In this document: positions 49,901-61,900 of the stretch, piece by piece
Numbering within the stretch: the first letter of the stretch is position 1
Layout of the letters: each line of letters starts with the position of its first letter
From: Pseudocercospora fijiensis CIRAD86
Lineage: Eukaryota; Ascomycota; Dothideomycetes; Mycosphaerellales; Mycosphaerellaceae
Assembly: GCF_000340215.1 (NCBI RefSeq)
Contig: NW_006921538.1
Span: 1,364,001-1,428,000, forward strand
DNA length: 64,000 nucleotides
Direction of reading: 5' to 3'
The notes under the pieces: model-generated
Told to the model about the DNA's origin: nothing
The model's database searches: none
Seen by the model: only the letters and a program-made list of their open reading frames with translations
Position numbers and translations under genes: made by a program

Positions 49901-50067
49901 ATATCGACGGCGTTAATGCCTGTAAGCGGGTCTAGGAGCTTAATCGTAGTCCGGGTACGAGCCTAATAGCTACCGACGAGGATGCTAACGACCGCTTCGT
50001 TAACGATAAAGGCTTCGTTAATCTCGATGCGCTAGACGATAACTTGAATGTAATTAGTAGTATATAA
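46985..50067 (+). pseudogene. Ghost gene, DUF6589-like protein
   Basis: About 1,030 codons. One frame runs from about 46,985 to about 48,060; after a single frame change near 48,060 it continues to the TAA at 50065-50067. Inside, the frame is broken only by TAG/TAA at likely Trp or Gln codons. An acidic Asp/Glu/Ser/Leu-rich N-terminal region (NDSDLDLDLDLE) is followed by VINVLNNIGLYVSLKVIRGL, then RLFLVVSN, TNARSRAV, FDRRDWLVYCLG and SINAYYSPLKTY, then IDFASSG and NYAKEIV. The order recalls fungal DUF6589 proteins, where a DQLT...R..R block precedes a D..xW.....GLFH..M block and a G..NYA block. The family name is from memory of its general pattern and needs a profile search. Not functional. 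Confidence 0.5.
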
Positions 50068-50895
50068 GGTTAGAACAGAGCACTATTATAAAAATAGCTT
50101 TTCGGTATCTAGGTACGTAGCAATCTAACCTGCTATATCTATCGTCTAGTTATCGTCCCTTACTATATAGGATGCCTAGTTAAGCTAGCGTATAATAAAC
50201 TAGCTATAGCCTAATGCGAAGTCCTTGCCCTATAGAATACGCCCGAAGCCGAAGGGAAGTCGAGGTCTCTATATATTGATTTAGCAAATAGCTCTTTAGT
50301 CGTAGTGCGCTTACCGTCGACAAATGGCTCCGTTAACTAGGCAGTTAGCGGCGAAGCAGTAGCGGGTTTGGCTAGGCGTACGATAATAGCTTGATAGCTT
50401 AGTAGCTCCGTAGACTAGGCGGTTAGCGGCGAAGTAGTAGCGGTAGACTAGAGTGCGTACCTCGTCGGGGATGCTTATAAAGTCGAAGGGTTTAGCTAGG
50501 CGTACGATAATAGCTTAATAACTAGCGTTACTCTAACTAGCGGCAGTCGGAGTCTTAGTCGGAGTAGCGGTCTCTGTTCCTATATAAATTTAGAGCGCCT
50601 ATTAATCAGATGCTAAAGGAGGCCTCTAGTAATTTCTATAACTCGAGCGAAGAGCTACGTCGGCTACCGAGCGTAGAGCACATTCTAAATAGTCGTTGTA
50701 ATTATCGACCGTAGGTAGGCTATTCCGAATCCTATTACTATATAATTTTATTAGACGTTAATCCTTAGCGCAGGTTGAGCTGCTTCTACGAGAGCTAGCG
50801 TGTAATAGCTATATAGGATATAGGATGCTTAGTTAAGCTGCTTCTGCGAGAGCTAGCGTATAGTAGACTAGCCCTAGGATATAGGATGCTTGGTT

Positions 50896-50970
50896 GAGCT
50901 GCTTCTACGAGAGCTGCTTCTACGAGAGCTGCTTCTACGAGAGCTGCTTCTACGAGAGCTGCTTCTGCGA
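50896..50970. repeat. 15-bp tandem repeat, five copies
   Basis: The unit GAGCTGCTTCTACGA occurs five times in a row, the last with TGCGA. Single copies of the same unit lie near 50,777 and 50,835 within longer, about 60-bp, related segments. Confidence 0.85.
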
Positions 50971-52433
50971 GAGCTGGCGTATAATAAACCAGCTATAGCC
51001 TAATGCGAAGTCCTTGCCTATACCTCTAGTTACTGGCAATTCTAGCCTTAGGCATTCAACTAGCAGCAGTCGGCGGCTATAGCCTTAGCAATAGGTGCGG
51101 TTAACAATAGGTGCGGTTATGCATAGCCGTTATTGCTACTTTGCTATTATCGTATAAATGGCGCAATACTATTAGTAAAGGCGAACCTCACCTGCGCGGC
51201 GTATATAGACCTCCGCTTTCTAACAAGTTCTTCTTCTTCTTTATTATATACATACCTCTACCCCTAGCAACACACTAGCTGTCGGCTTCTAATAGTAATA
51301 GCGTCGATACCTCTTTGTCGTATGTAGGTGGCTCTATAGCGATTAATACTACTTCCTCGCTAGTTCTACGGCTTGCTACCGATAGAGCCGCTTGTCGAAT
51401 AGTTAAGGTCCCTCGACAGGTATAGTTTGTTTAGTCCTTCCTTTAGTCTCCGATAGGCTTTGCCGACGCAAGACGTTACGGACGCGACTCTCCTAGCGAG
51501 TGGGTTTAGGAATTAATCGCAGATTAGGTGTAACTGTAGAGGTCTCTAATAGGCTTCGCCGACGCGAGACGTTGCGAACGCGACTGTCCTAAGGAGTGGG
51601 CTCTAATAGGCGCCGAGGTGAAAACTCTTTAGTAAGGTAAGCTAACGCACACCCTAATAAGCAGATAGGTTCGTAGTATTACTGTTCGTAGTAGGTAGTC
51701 TTCTTGTCTATTGCTATAGGCTTCCTACGTTCGGCTCTTTATAGGATAATAGCTCCCCGAGCACGTATCTAGTTAAGCTTAGCGTAATGTATAGGTTAGT
51801 CTCTTAGATCCCGATTCAGTTCGAATCTAGACCTCCTAACAGCTATAATCGTCTTGATCTTCTACCTTTAGTGTTAGGAGCGTACGATGTCGGATATAGT
51901 CTCTAGGATCCCTATGCTATAGTTCCGCGGTACGAACAGGCGTCCTTAAGCAAGACGTCTTTATAGGGCAAACAAACTGCTGTTTTTATAACTCCTCGGG
52001 CGCGGTTCAACCTTGTATTCTCTAGGTAGTGCAGGTTGGCACCTAGTAACTCGTACTAATCCTCGGTACGAGTTCGCTAGTATTGCTTTCGCTTAATAAG
52101 TACCCGTTCTACACACCTCGGTGCTATAGTTAGTAATAGACTGCGTTGAGAACCTTTATAGTTTATAGGCAATGTGTGCTTCTAGTGTGTTCTTGTAGTA
52201 TGCTCTTAGCAGGCTCTTAGACCGCTAGTTTATTAGATCCCTAGACGTAACTGTTCTTTCTTCTCTGTCTTTTATAGCAACTAAGGTCTTCTAGTAGATC
52301 GTATCTTAGGGAGAATCTGAGCATAGAGGGCATTAACCGACGACTAGACATAGTCCTTGCGTGTTATTGCTCTACGTACCTATCCTTGCTATATATATTG
52401 TAGTGCCTATAATAGCACGCGGTGCAATAAGTA

Positions 52434-52478
52434 TAGTGTTAGTAGTGTTAGTAGTGTTAGTAGTGTTAGTGGTTTTAG
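52434..52478. repeat. 9-bp tandem repeat
   Basis: The unit TAGTGTTAG occurs four times, followed by the variant TGGTTTTAG. Confidence 0.8.
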
Positions 52479-52735
52479 AGGCTGTTTTAGAGGCGGTTCT
52501 TCGTGCCTAAGGCGGCCGTCGTTATCGTGTTAGACACTTTTGCTAGCGCGCTTTGCTAGAAATGCGCTCAATCGACGTATCTCGCTATATTAGTAATATA
52601 CTGTCGTAAAAGTCGTAAAAGTCGTAAAGTCGGTGTTATTAATACGCGGAAGGAAGTAGCTGTAACGTTTAATCCTACTAATTAGCCGCTCCGCTATACT
52701 AAATCCGGGTCTTAGCGGGACTCGATATCCTTGTC

Positions 52736-52815
52736 GCTTCCTCGCATTTACGCTTCCTACTTCCTCGCATTTACGCTTCCTACTTCCTCGACGTTACGCT
52801 TCCTACTTCTTCGCA
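52736..52815. repeat. 23-bp tandem repeat, three and a half copies
   Basis: The unit CTCGCATTTACGCTTCCTAC plus TTC starts at 52741, 52764 and 52787, with a partial copy from 52810. Confidence 0.8.
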
Positions 52816-52983
52816 ATACTAGCGTTACTAGTACTCTAGCGCTACTATAGACGACTAAGACCACCCTTCTAAACCACTTAATACTAACATTACTAGTACT
52901 CTAGCGCTACTATAGACGACTAAGACTACCCTTCCAAACCACTTAATACTAACATTACTAGTACTCTAGCGCTACTATAACTA
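52815..52983. repeat. 65-bp tandem repeat, 2.6 copies
   Basis: Units start at 52815, 52880 and 52945 with AATACTA. Each contains TTACTAGTACTCTAGCGCTA and, in complete copies, a CCAAACCACTT-type end. The copies differ by a few C/T changes, as expected after RIP. Confidence 0.85.
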
Positions 52984-53083
52984 CTCTAGAAACAGCTTCT
53001 CGGTAGCTAGCTCGTAGGGAGGTCCGGCTTTAGTAGGACGGCCTACCTTGATTTATGCTTAGCGCTAAAGCATTCTGTACGCC

Positions 53084-53491
53084 GTCGCGGACGAGGTAGA
53101 CGTCGCGGACGAGGTGGACGTCGCGGACGAGGTAGACGTCGCGGACGAGGTAGACGTCGCGGACGAGGCGGAGATAGTCTATAGAGACGACGACCTAGCT
53201 TGTAAATATAAAGAACTATGTCCTCGTACTAGTAACGAGCTTCGCGTCCTTACCCGCCTCTATATTAATAGCTAAGGAAATGTTCTCGAGTACGAAGGCA
53301 AGCCGATTAGCAGACTTTACTATAGCGATCGAGATCTTGCGGTCGGCGCTACGGTTAGGGAGAAGGGTAAGGTTTTCGATAAGTAGGGAGAGTACTTAGG
53401 TTATGTCGTCCTACCTTAGCAGGCTTACGCTAATATAATAGAAGAGTAGTAAGGAGCTAGCATACAGGTTAGCTATCGACGTACTACTTAA
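53084..53491 (+). pseudogene. Ghost of a short protein with Val-Ala-Asp-Glu repeats
   Basis: Five copies of an 18-bp unit (starts 53084, 53102, 53120, 53138, 53156) read VADEVD in the plus frame. The same frame continues through RDDDLACKYKELCPR, LRVLTRLYINS, GNVLEYEGKPISRLYYSD and VREKGKVFDK, then GEYLGYVVLP, to the TAA at 53489-53491, with TAG/TAA only at likely Trp/Gln sites. The two G.V...G.xxxRL-type strands weakly recall DUF3659-like repeats. The upstream end of the gene is not resolved; the frame may begin before 53,050. It converges on the helicase ghost, with 43 bases between. Confidence 0.45.
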
Positions 53492-53534
53492 CACTAACGC
53501 AAATACTAACATTACTAGTAAGCCTATTCTAGCG

Positions 53535-56500
53535 CTAATAGATATATATAGTCTTTCTCTCCCCTCCCTACTCGCGTAGGCCGCGCATGCGAGTTAGGCT
53601 CTCTACTACCTTATCGTTACTCTTATTATTACTCTTATTATCTCTTAGAGTACCTTTTAGGCCCGTAGTAGCCGCCGCTTCATTCTCGCGCACCTTACGA
53701 GTAGCGGTAGTGCTTCTACTACTACGGCGAATAGTCTTATAGGTAGTAGCGAAGAGACTCTAGGCGGTTGTAGTGTCGATTAGTGTACCGTATTCATTAG
53801 TAGGAGTAGGCTTGCGGCGACTAGGGGTAGCTAAAGGCTCTTAACGAGGTCCCTTCGTAGCCGGAGTAGTTAAAGACTCTATAGCAGAGCTAGCAGTACG
53901 TTTAGTCCTAGCAGCCGCACTAGCACGGCCTCTACGACTACGAGCGCGACTACTACGACTACGACTACGACTACGACTACGACTACGACCGCCTCGACTA
54001 CCGCGCTCGCTCGATCTGCTACGATCCCCCTCTTTGTCGTAATCTAGGTCGTCTAGGTTGTCCTACTAAGCTATAGCGCGGGTAGCATTATTAACGGCCG
54101 CACTTATACGAAGTCGTGTAAACGCCTTAGTAGAAGTAATACTATTTGCGATTATATTAGCGTAGCGGTCTTGCGTAGTTAGCTATACTAGTAGGGGGCG
54201 AGTCTAGATCGCTGCCGGCGTTAGTAGTACTTTGTCCTTATTCGTACGCTTCTACGCTAGCTCGTCCTTACGCTTCTCGTACGCATCCTAAACCTTAGAC
54301 GATATACGTAGAAGCTTATTAAGTAGATTGTTCATCTTAATCTACGCCTTACGCTCCTTTGCACCGGAAGAAGCATTATACCACTTCTCGAATCTTAGCG
54401 CTATATCGAAGACATCCTAGCGCGTAAGGGGCGAGACCTTACTATTATTATCGCTATCTAAAGCCTCGTGCCGTATAACATCGCAAAGCTCCTATACATA
54501 CTAGTTATCGATAATCGTAGAGGATGTCGCTTCGAAGAATAGGTTATCGGTATCCCCTACCTACTACTATAACTAACGATTAGCCTACTATACGAACCAT
54601 TTCTTTAAGATAGGCAATGCAAATGACTACTTTATATTAGCCCGCGGTAGCTTTAGTAGCTTTAGCATCTCGAAGGGCTCTCGGTTAGTCTACTTAATAA
54701 GGCTAGAGAGTGCTAGGTTACAGACGAGGTTGTCGCACTTATCCTTATTAACTAGATTAGATAGATACATCTTCTTATCCTCTTCGTATAGCTCGTTAAG
54801 AATCTCGCGAGGGCATCGCGGTAGATTTATATACTAGCTATTAACTAAGAGGCGCTAGATATCTAGCAACTTATTACGTATATCTATCTAGGCTATAGTC
54901 TAATCCTTCTCCTTCCTACGGACAGGCTACTTACCGGCAGCCTTTGCACTTATAGTGCCTTGACGCTCGGTAGGAGCAGGAGCGTCGTCGTCGTTAATAG
55001 TAAAGCCCTCTCTAGCAAAGCCCTCTCTAGGAAGCTCTTGATTACGTAAGCCGCTCGGGCGAAATAGGGTATATACGACTAACTATAGCGGAGCAGAGTA
55101 TATATCGCTACCTGCTGCGGCACCGATACGCTAACGCGACAAGATAGACTTATAACTCGAATTCTCTAGTACAAGACTAGCTTTGTCGTTAATCTACTAG
55201 GGCAGGAACTAAGCGACGATAGCATTAGAGCCCTCTTATACACGGCTAGTACGCCTAGCTTTCTGGATATTATCGTTAATGTCCTTTGTAATAGGTAGAC
55301 CGTATAATGCGACGTAGCGAATATCGGAGACGTTAGTACCGATTGCAGTTGCTAGAGTACCGACTATACCGCGGGTCTTATAGTCTACCGTCTTCTTAAA
55401 CTCCTTATACCGTAGGTTCTTATCGTTAGTCGATATACGAGCTATATAGAAGGCGATGACCTAGCGCACGTTATAACTACTATTAGCTCTAGTCTATATA
55501 TACTTCTTAGTCGGATCTTCGATTCTATCTGTAAAGGTAACTAGCTAGCGACGGAAGGTTTCTATATACTTGTCGACAGTGCTATATCTATCGATAAATA
55601 CTAGAAACTTCTAGATCTTCTCTAGAGTCGCATAGCTAGTCTCCTTATCGACGGCGTTACGGAAGAGGTACTATAGCATGCGGAAGTCTGCCTGTAGAAC
55701 CTCCTTTAGAATAAACTTAAAGACATAGGAGATATCTATACGATCGATACTGCTACGGGTAACTATAGTCTTAAATAGCTCGTCGCCTACCTCGCGGAGA
55801 CTAGTTCGCTCGAACAGGTATTCGAGCGTAGCTATAGAGACTATAGCCGAAGCACAGAGTAGTAGTACATCGGCAGGCAATAGCAAGCGTAGCTCGTATA
55901 GCTAAGAGAACGCTTCGCGGAAGTTCTTCTACTTGTATATAAGATGCGCCTTATCGATAATATATAACCTAATACGAGACGCAAGATGCAAGAAGACCTC
56001 GCGTAGCTCTAGAGACGCAGCCTGCTCGGGGCTATAGAAGATATAGTAATACTAGCCGTTAACAAGGTCCTAGTATATCTGTAGGTCGAGTGCCTTTGTC
56101 TCGGCGGAGATTATATAGTAACGGACTAAGGTCTTCTTCTGCTTCCTTAGTTAAGCGGCATTAGCAGCGCTTAGTTGAGCGGCATTAGCAGCGCTTAGTT
56201 AAGCGGCATTAGTATCTACTTTAAAGCTCTTCGCTAGCAGGTTGATAGCAAACTCGATATCTGCCTTCTATTCCTTACCGATACGATTAAGTAGGATGAT
56301 TTGAATAGTAATCTAGCTAGTTAACAACGTAAAGGCTTAATATATAAGACTCTTGCTGCCTCTAGTACGCTCGATAAGGACTACATCTTTATATACAAAG
56401 ATAACACTCTATAACACATCGATCTAGATATCCCGGGCTTCGTACTGCTTCCTAGGATAGAAGATGTTTAATATATACTTCAATCCCCTATTAACGATCT

Positions 56501-56936
56501 CGTGCTAAAGGCTTATAGCCTAGTCGTAGTATCTAGCATCGAATACTAACATTTGAAGTTCCTCGAGTGCTATTATTAGAATCTTGTCGATACGCTCTCG
56601 GAAGTGATTAATCTAGTCCTAGAAGGGTGCCTTATCTAGCGGCAATACTAGGCGCTCTATATTACTAGACTATTCTAGCTATATACGGTCGATTAGCTTG
56701 CGGGTTAGAAGTCGAGCCTTGAAAGAGTAATGCTTCTTCTTCTGCTTGCTACCCTTAGTTAGGCGGCCGACGTCGTACTAAGAGGTACCCTTCGCATCGC
56801 GCTTAGCTTTGTCCTTAGACTTCTTGCCTATAGTAAGCGGTGTCGAGTGCGGTATCGAGTGCGGTGTGTTAGATTTGTTAGATGTAGTGTTAGATATAGA
56901 TCGGGTTAGTAGCGGCGGCGGCGGCGGCGGATACGA
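53535..56936 (-). pseudogene. Ghost RecQ-type DEAD/DEAH helicase
   Basis: One frame of 1,134 codons without frameshift, from about 56936 to the TAG at 53537-53535, broken only by RIP-type TAG/TAA. Helicase motifs in order: RTRGSKSLIYQAFTLL (motif I, originally GxGKS), FYSPEQAASLELREVFLH, IIDKAHLIYK (motif II, originally DEAH), LLCASAIVSIATLEYL (motif III), FIDRYSTVDK, RYVALYGLPITKDIND and QKARRTSRV (motif VI, originally QKAGRGGR). These assign it to the RecQ group. Three 24-bp repeats (about 56145-56215) lie between motifs I and II. The C-terminal part ends in an Arg/Ser run (RGGRSRSRSRS) and a tail. Long RecQ helicases of this sort are known from subtelomeres of many fungi. An intact relative elsewhere in the genome would be the parent. 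This copy is dead. Confidence 0.8.
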
Positions 56937-58479
56937 ACCCTAATAGAATAGAGATATATGTCTCGAGTGCGACAAGCTAATAGTGTTATAGGGGTCTTAT
57001 TGCGCGTAATGGACGATTGCGTAGTATTAGCGGTGTTAGAAGCTTCTAGTTAAAGTAGGCGGGCTTTTAATACGCGCATTCAGCAAACGCGACATACGGA
57101 CTAAGCACATGCGCGTTTACGACACGCAGCTAAGTCATTCGAGAAGGTCTACGCTTTCACGTATGTGCTAGGCGTTGCTAGTAGTAAATAGCTACTACTA
57201 TGCGACTCGAATAGCTGCGAGAAGAGATAGACATATAACACTATAAAGAAGGGACTCTACGACATGCCTACAGGTACGAAAACGATCCAAAATACCTTTC
57301 TACTAATACCGCCGTTGTTTGTTTGCCGTCGGAAGCTCGACGGATACCTACATACCGCTAGTTTGCGAATTTCGACTAGCGATAGCAACCCTATTACTAT
57401 AATAGGAAGACGTCTATACAACTACTAGGTACTTAGAAGACTTTATCTTAAGTACCTATCGAGACGATCTGCCGGCTTAGAATCTTTATACCTACTCCGT
57501 CGCAAATTTGGCATATTATTTAGTAAAAAATAGGCTTAAAAAGCGGGCTTTGCGAAGACGGCGTACTATACTATAACGCGACTCTTCTATAACATACGAA
57601 TACTTAGAGGTATTTCGTAGTGTAAAGAAGAGGGATACTACTTATTTAGAATGTGATAGGTAGTCTATATAGCTATCGTTACTGTATCTATTTAGTTACG
57701 AGTACCGTAACGTTTAGATGTTAATTCTTTTGTCTAATTTCATCTTTTGTAGTTACGTAATTTGTCTATATATTATTTACGATATATATCGATCGCTATA
57801 TAGCGGAGGGGCCGCTCTATAGGTGTTTATATACCCGAGTTATAGTTGTTAATATGTGATCAAAAAACCAATCTTAGTCCTATAAAGGCGTAGTGCACGG
57901 ATAGTACATTTAGTACTTCCGGCTGCAGGCCCTTTACGAAGGCTTTTGTCCTGCCGGCTTCCGATCGACGCTAATATACACGTGTGGTATAGAAAGGAAG
58001 GTCTGGTAGGTTGAAAGATGGAAGGCAGGTTAGAAGATGGAAGGTAGTATGCTGGACCCTGGATTTCTATAAAAAGCCTGCGAGAAGGGCCTGCTTTGGA
58101 GGCAGACTATATAGGCCCACTGATGCGGCGAGCGCAGACGGTGCACAGGTCGGGCAGCAGGAGCGAGGGTAAGCAGGATGCGGCGTTGGACGTGGGTGCG
58201 GACTCGAACTCGAGCGGTGGGTAGACCGGCGGCGATGGGAGAGAGTGTCTCTATAGCTGCGGCGTGCGCGCTCGTGGCTGCGGGAGGAGCTGTCGAGCTA
58301 GGGGTGAGGAGGGGAGGCACTTTTCTTCGCGATGTTGCGTGGCTTGTGTGTCTGCTCGACTGTAGCTAGTTGTTGTTGATAATTATTATTACGAGATATT
58401 ACCTCTTTGCTTTGTATAATTCTTCGTGTCTTTTTATATACTAACTCTATATACATCCTCGAGCGTAATATCTGCACTT
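56937..58479. other. Spacer between two ghost genes, with an un-RIPped patch
   Basis: A (GGC)n run occurs at about 56912-56930, inside the start of the helicase frame. The part from about 57,860 to 58,380 has normal CA/TG frequency (for example GATGGAAGGCAGG, GTGCACAGGTCGGGCAGCAG), unlike everything around it. Its open frames are GC-rich and without recognised content. Confidence 0.55.
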
Positions 58480-58935
58480 CTAAGTCTCTAGGCTAATATC
58501 GGCTTCCCTCTTTGCTCCCTTACAACTTGTTATTATATGCCTCGTTAGGCCTCCTTTTGCCGTAAATGCCTTAGGGCAGTTTTCGTACTTGAAAGATCTT
58601 AGCTTAAAATCGGCTTCCCTTTTAATTCCTTTACAACTTGTTGTTATATGCCTCGTTAGGCCTCCTTTTGCCGTAAATGCCTTAGGGCAGTTTTCGCACT
58701 TAAAAGATCTTAGCTTAAAATCGGCTTCCCTTTTAATTCCTTTGCAACTTGTTGCTATATAGATCGCTAGGCTTCGTTTTACCGTAAATACCTTAGGGCA
58801 GTTCTCGCACTTAAAAGATCTTAGGTTAAAATCGGCTTCCCTTTTAATTCCTTTACAACTTATTGCTATATAGCTCTTTAGATCTTTTTGCCTCGTAAAT
58901 GTTATAGGGCAGTTTTCGTACTTCTTATAAGCCAA
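58480..58935 (-). repeat. Four 111-bp units encoding C2HC zinc fingers
   Basis: The units repeat the protein text FKCENCPKAFTAKGGLTR with a GIKREADFKLRS linker at a 37-residue period. They are nearly identical to each other, which suggests recent tandem duplication before RIP. Confidence 0.8.
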
Positions 58936-61900
58936 CCTCTTATATGTCTTTAGGTCTCCTTCGGTATTAAATCGACGTCGATACGCTAGGTATAGGAATC
59001 CGTTAAATAATTCGTATCCGTCGAAGGCTATAACTTCCGCTTCTAAGTGCGCGTTATAGCGAAGAGCTAATAGCTTTAATATCCCTTAAGACTAAATTCT
59101 ATCTAACGGTATTGTCTTAATAGCAATATTGCCCTCTATTTGCTTCTAGTAATAGATCTCGTATTCTTGCTCGCTAGTGTTTAGCGGGAATGTCTTTCGT
59201 ATACGTCCTATTAAAAGTATAGCAACTTTGTCGCCTACTAACCTATAGTAATCCTATCGCACGTAATCGTAGACTATTACGGCAAGGAGGAAATAGTTCT
59301 CCGGCTAGTTAGGATCTGTACTATTGTCGGTTAAAGCATTAGTATATAGCCTAGCTAATTTATTAATATCGAAGGATGCCTATACTTCCTCTCTATCTAT
59401 CTAAAAGAGGTTGGAATTCTAGACGCGGGAAGTGCTATAGACGATAGTAAGACGGAATTTAAGCATCGGATAAGTGCTACAAAGATACTGCTATATATCG
59501 TTGTTAGTTGAACCTCCGTCTAGTCCGGACTAAAGTAGCATAATCTCGATAGGGCGGTTATACTATTCGACGGAGTCCGCGAGTTAGGATAGTAAACTAC
59601 GTACTAGATTGCCGCTACGTCCGGATTGTCCTTCGTCCTCGGGGTCTAGGAACTGTTTTCTAGAACTGCCTAAATATATATACGGAATCTACGAGACTTG
59701 GTCTATATTGTTACGTAGCTCTACCTAGGATGTAACTTTCTTAGGGAGTCTACTAGTCGTACTAAAGTTCCTATAAAACGCGCGAACTTAATCGAACGTA
59801 CGGCCTTCTAGATCTTCGAAATCTTTAATCTTTCTAAGTGCTATACTTTTCCGTACTTAGGAGATAATTAGTCGTAGCGTATAGTCGATAGCGTTTTAAA
59901 GATCTAGCGCTTCTCTCGGGTCGGATAGTAAGTGCTAGAGAGTAGATATACCTACTTGTCTGCCGACGCTAGGATAGAGGCTATAGAAAGTATTTTAACT
60001 ATCTATATGCCTTAGAAAGGTCTAAACACTCTTTAATAGTACCGTACTAATTCGATCTCTTAAGGAGTTCTCGTCTTCGATGTCTACGGAATGTCGGATC
60101 TCTTCGATAACTCTAGCGATAATATCGGCTTCGAGCGTCGCTTCGCCCTATAAGTCGCGAAGCAAGATATCGCATACAATTCGCCTTAGCTCTAAGAGTA
60201 GGACTTCTCCGTTATATAGCTAAATATCTGCGAAGATACGTTCCTACTTAGGGGTACTATCGTCCTTACCCTCGCTATTCTACGATCTATCGTCTATCTT
60301 TACGTCTTTATTTGCGTTGTCGCTCCCGTTGCCGGATTCTAAAGAGGAGTCGGGAGAGTAGTTAATGTCCCTAGTCTTATAAAGCGCTATAAGCGTCTCG
60401 TCGTAATCTAGCTAACTGTAGCCGCTCGTATTGCCTTATACGAGTATCTTCTCTACGCGACGAGCGTATACGGCTCGATACGCCGCGGCGTCTAGTCGTA
60501 ATTAGGAAGTCCTTACTATATCGAGATAGACGTACTCTACGAGATTTTGTACTCCGTAAATAGTATAGTCGTTATAATTCTTTTAAAAAGCAGTGTCGGC
60601 CTATATACACTTCTAACGACCGACTATACTTATCTAAGATAGCGAGTAGAAGGCCGACCCGTATAACTTCTCGAACAGAGTAGTTAAAATCGTTTCGACC
60701 CGCCGACGATAGAATGCTTTTTATTCTGCTTTAGAACGATCGAAGTGCTATAAGTCGAAGACTACGATCTTATATAACTCTCGACGAGCTATAAAGAACT
60801 CCTAGTGTATATTAGCCTCGTTTAGGACTAAAGCGGCTTCAGTTGTGTCTTCCGTTAGTACGAACGGAAATCTAAAGCCGTATTCTATAATCTGCTTAAC
60901 GGCATCTTTAGACATTGTCTAATAAGCGACTTTAGTTAGAACTCTAACGGCGAGCTTTCCTCTTACTCGGTCTAGTACGTACATTCGGACTAAAGCTGAA
61001 ACTAAGTCGTCGACTAACTAGAATATAGGTACTAGACTAACAACTCCTCTAGCCGTAAGTTGGATTATCTTATCTAGGGCTATATTATTAACTACGACAC
61101 TAATTGTCTTAGAGGCATCTAATCGGGTCGTATCGCCCGAAAAGTAGGTGTTAAGGATCTAGCGAAGCACTATCAAAGTCTAATCCGAGATAGACTTTGT
61201 CGATAATACCTTCCTAGTCTTATAAATCCTCTTAATTGCCCTCTAAAAGTTAGCCGTAGGTAAATCTACCGAGGCATAGAACTTAGCGTTCTGCCGGGGA
61301 GTATATTCTTTCGGCTTGCTATTAAGTAGAGGCTAGGACAACGCCTTAATAGCATCGCACTTACTTAGTAGATCCTTCTTAGTAGATAGAGCACTCTTAC
61401 CGACAGGCTTCTTCGCGAATAAAGCACCTTTACTAGCCGAGTTGCCCTTAGACGAAGGCTACTAACTTAATGTGCTTTTAAAGATGTGCTATAGCGTAGG
61501 CTACTGTCTTCCACCTTCTTATATTAAGCGTATACGTAGCTCGACGAAGTACTGCCTTACCTACTGCCCTATCTTTACTATAATCGGCTCCTCGCGTATA
61601 AAGTATCGTACATTGTCGATCGTAGCGAAGCCGTACTCGTAGTTATTCGGCTATAGAGTGTATAGCACCTTTCGAGAAGGCTAGGTATAAGCATCCTTAA
61701 ATAGAAAGTCTAGCTTCTTCGAAGCAAGCTCGAGTATAATCCGAATAGCTTGTTCTAACTTTCCGCTACGCTTTATACCTCTAAGCGAATTAGCTAAGAT
61801 AATAACTTTATTTACAAAGTCGATATTAAAGGAGCTCTAATAGCTATTACTTAATATAGCACCTGCTATAGCCTTGCTATTTGCGGGCACATCTAGGATA

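Larger units (their letters stand above)
50068..53083. other. Non-coding, repeat-rich spacer inside the RIP island
   Basis: No long ghost frame found on either strand. It holds several families of short tandem repeats listed separately, plus a direct repeat of about 55 bp: GCGTATAATAAAC followed by AGCTATAGCCTAATGCGAAG, at about 50,185 and again at about 50,975. Confidence 0.5.

Noticed and set aside
50777..50990. Regular repeats considered as a CRISPR-like array
   Set aside because: The units abut without unique spacers, and the genome is fungal; ordinary tandem repeats.
53930..53995. CTACGA hexanucleotide repeat considered as a satellite
   Set aside because: It falls in frame inside the helicase ghost and encodes an Arg/Ser run, so it is coding-derived.
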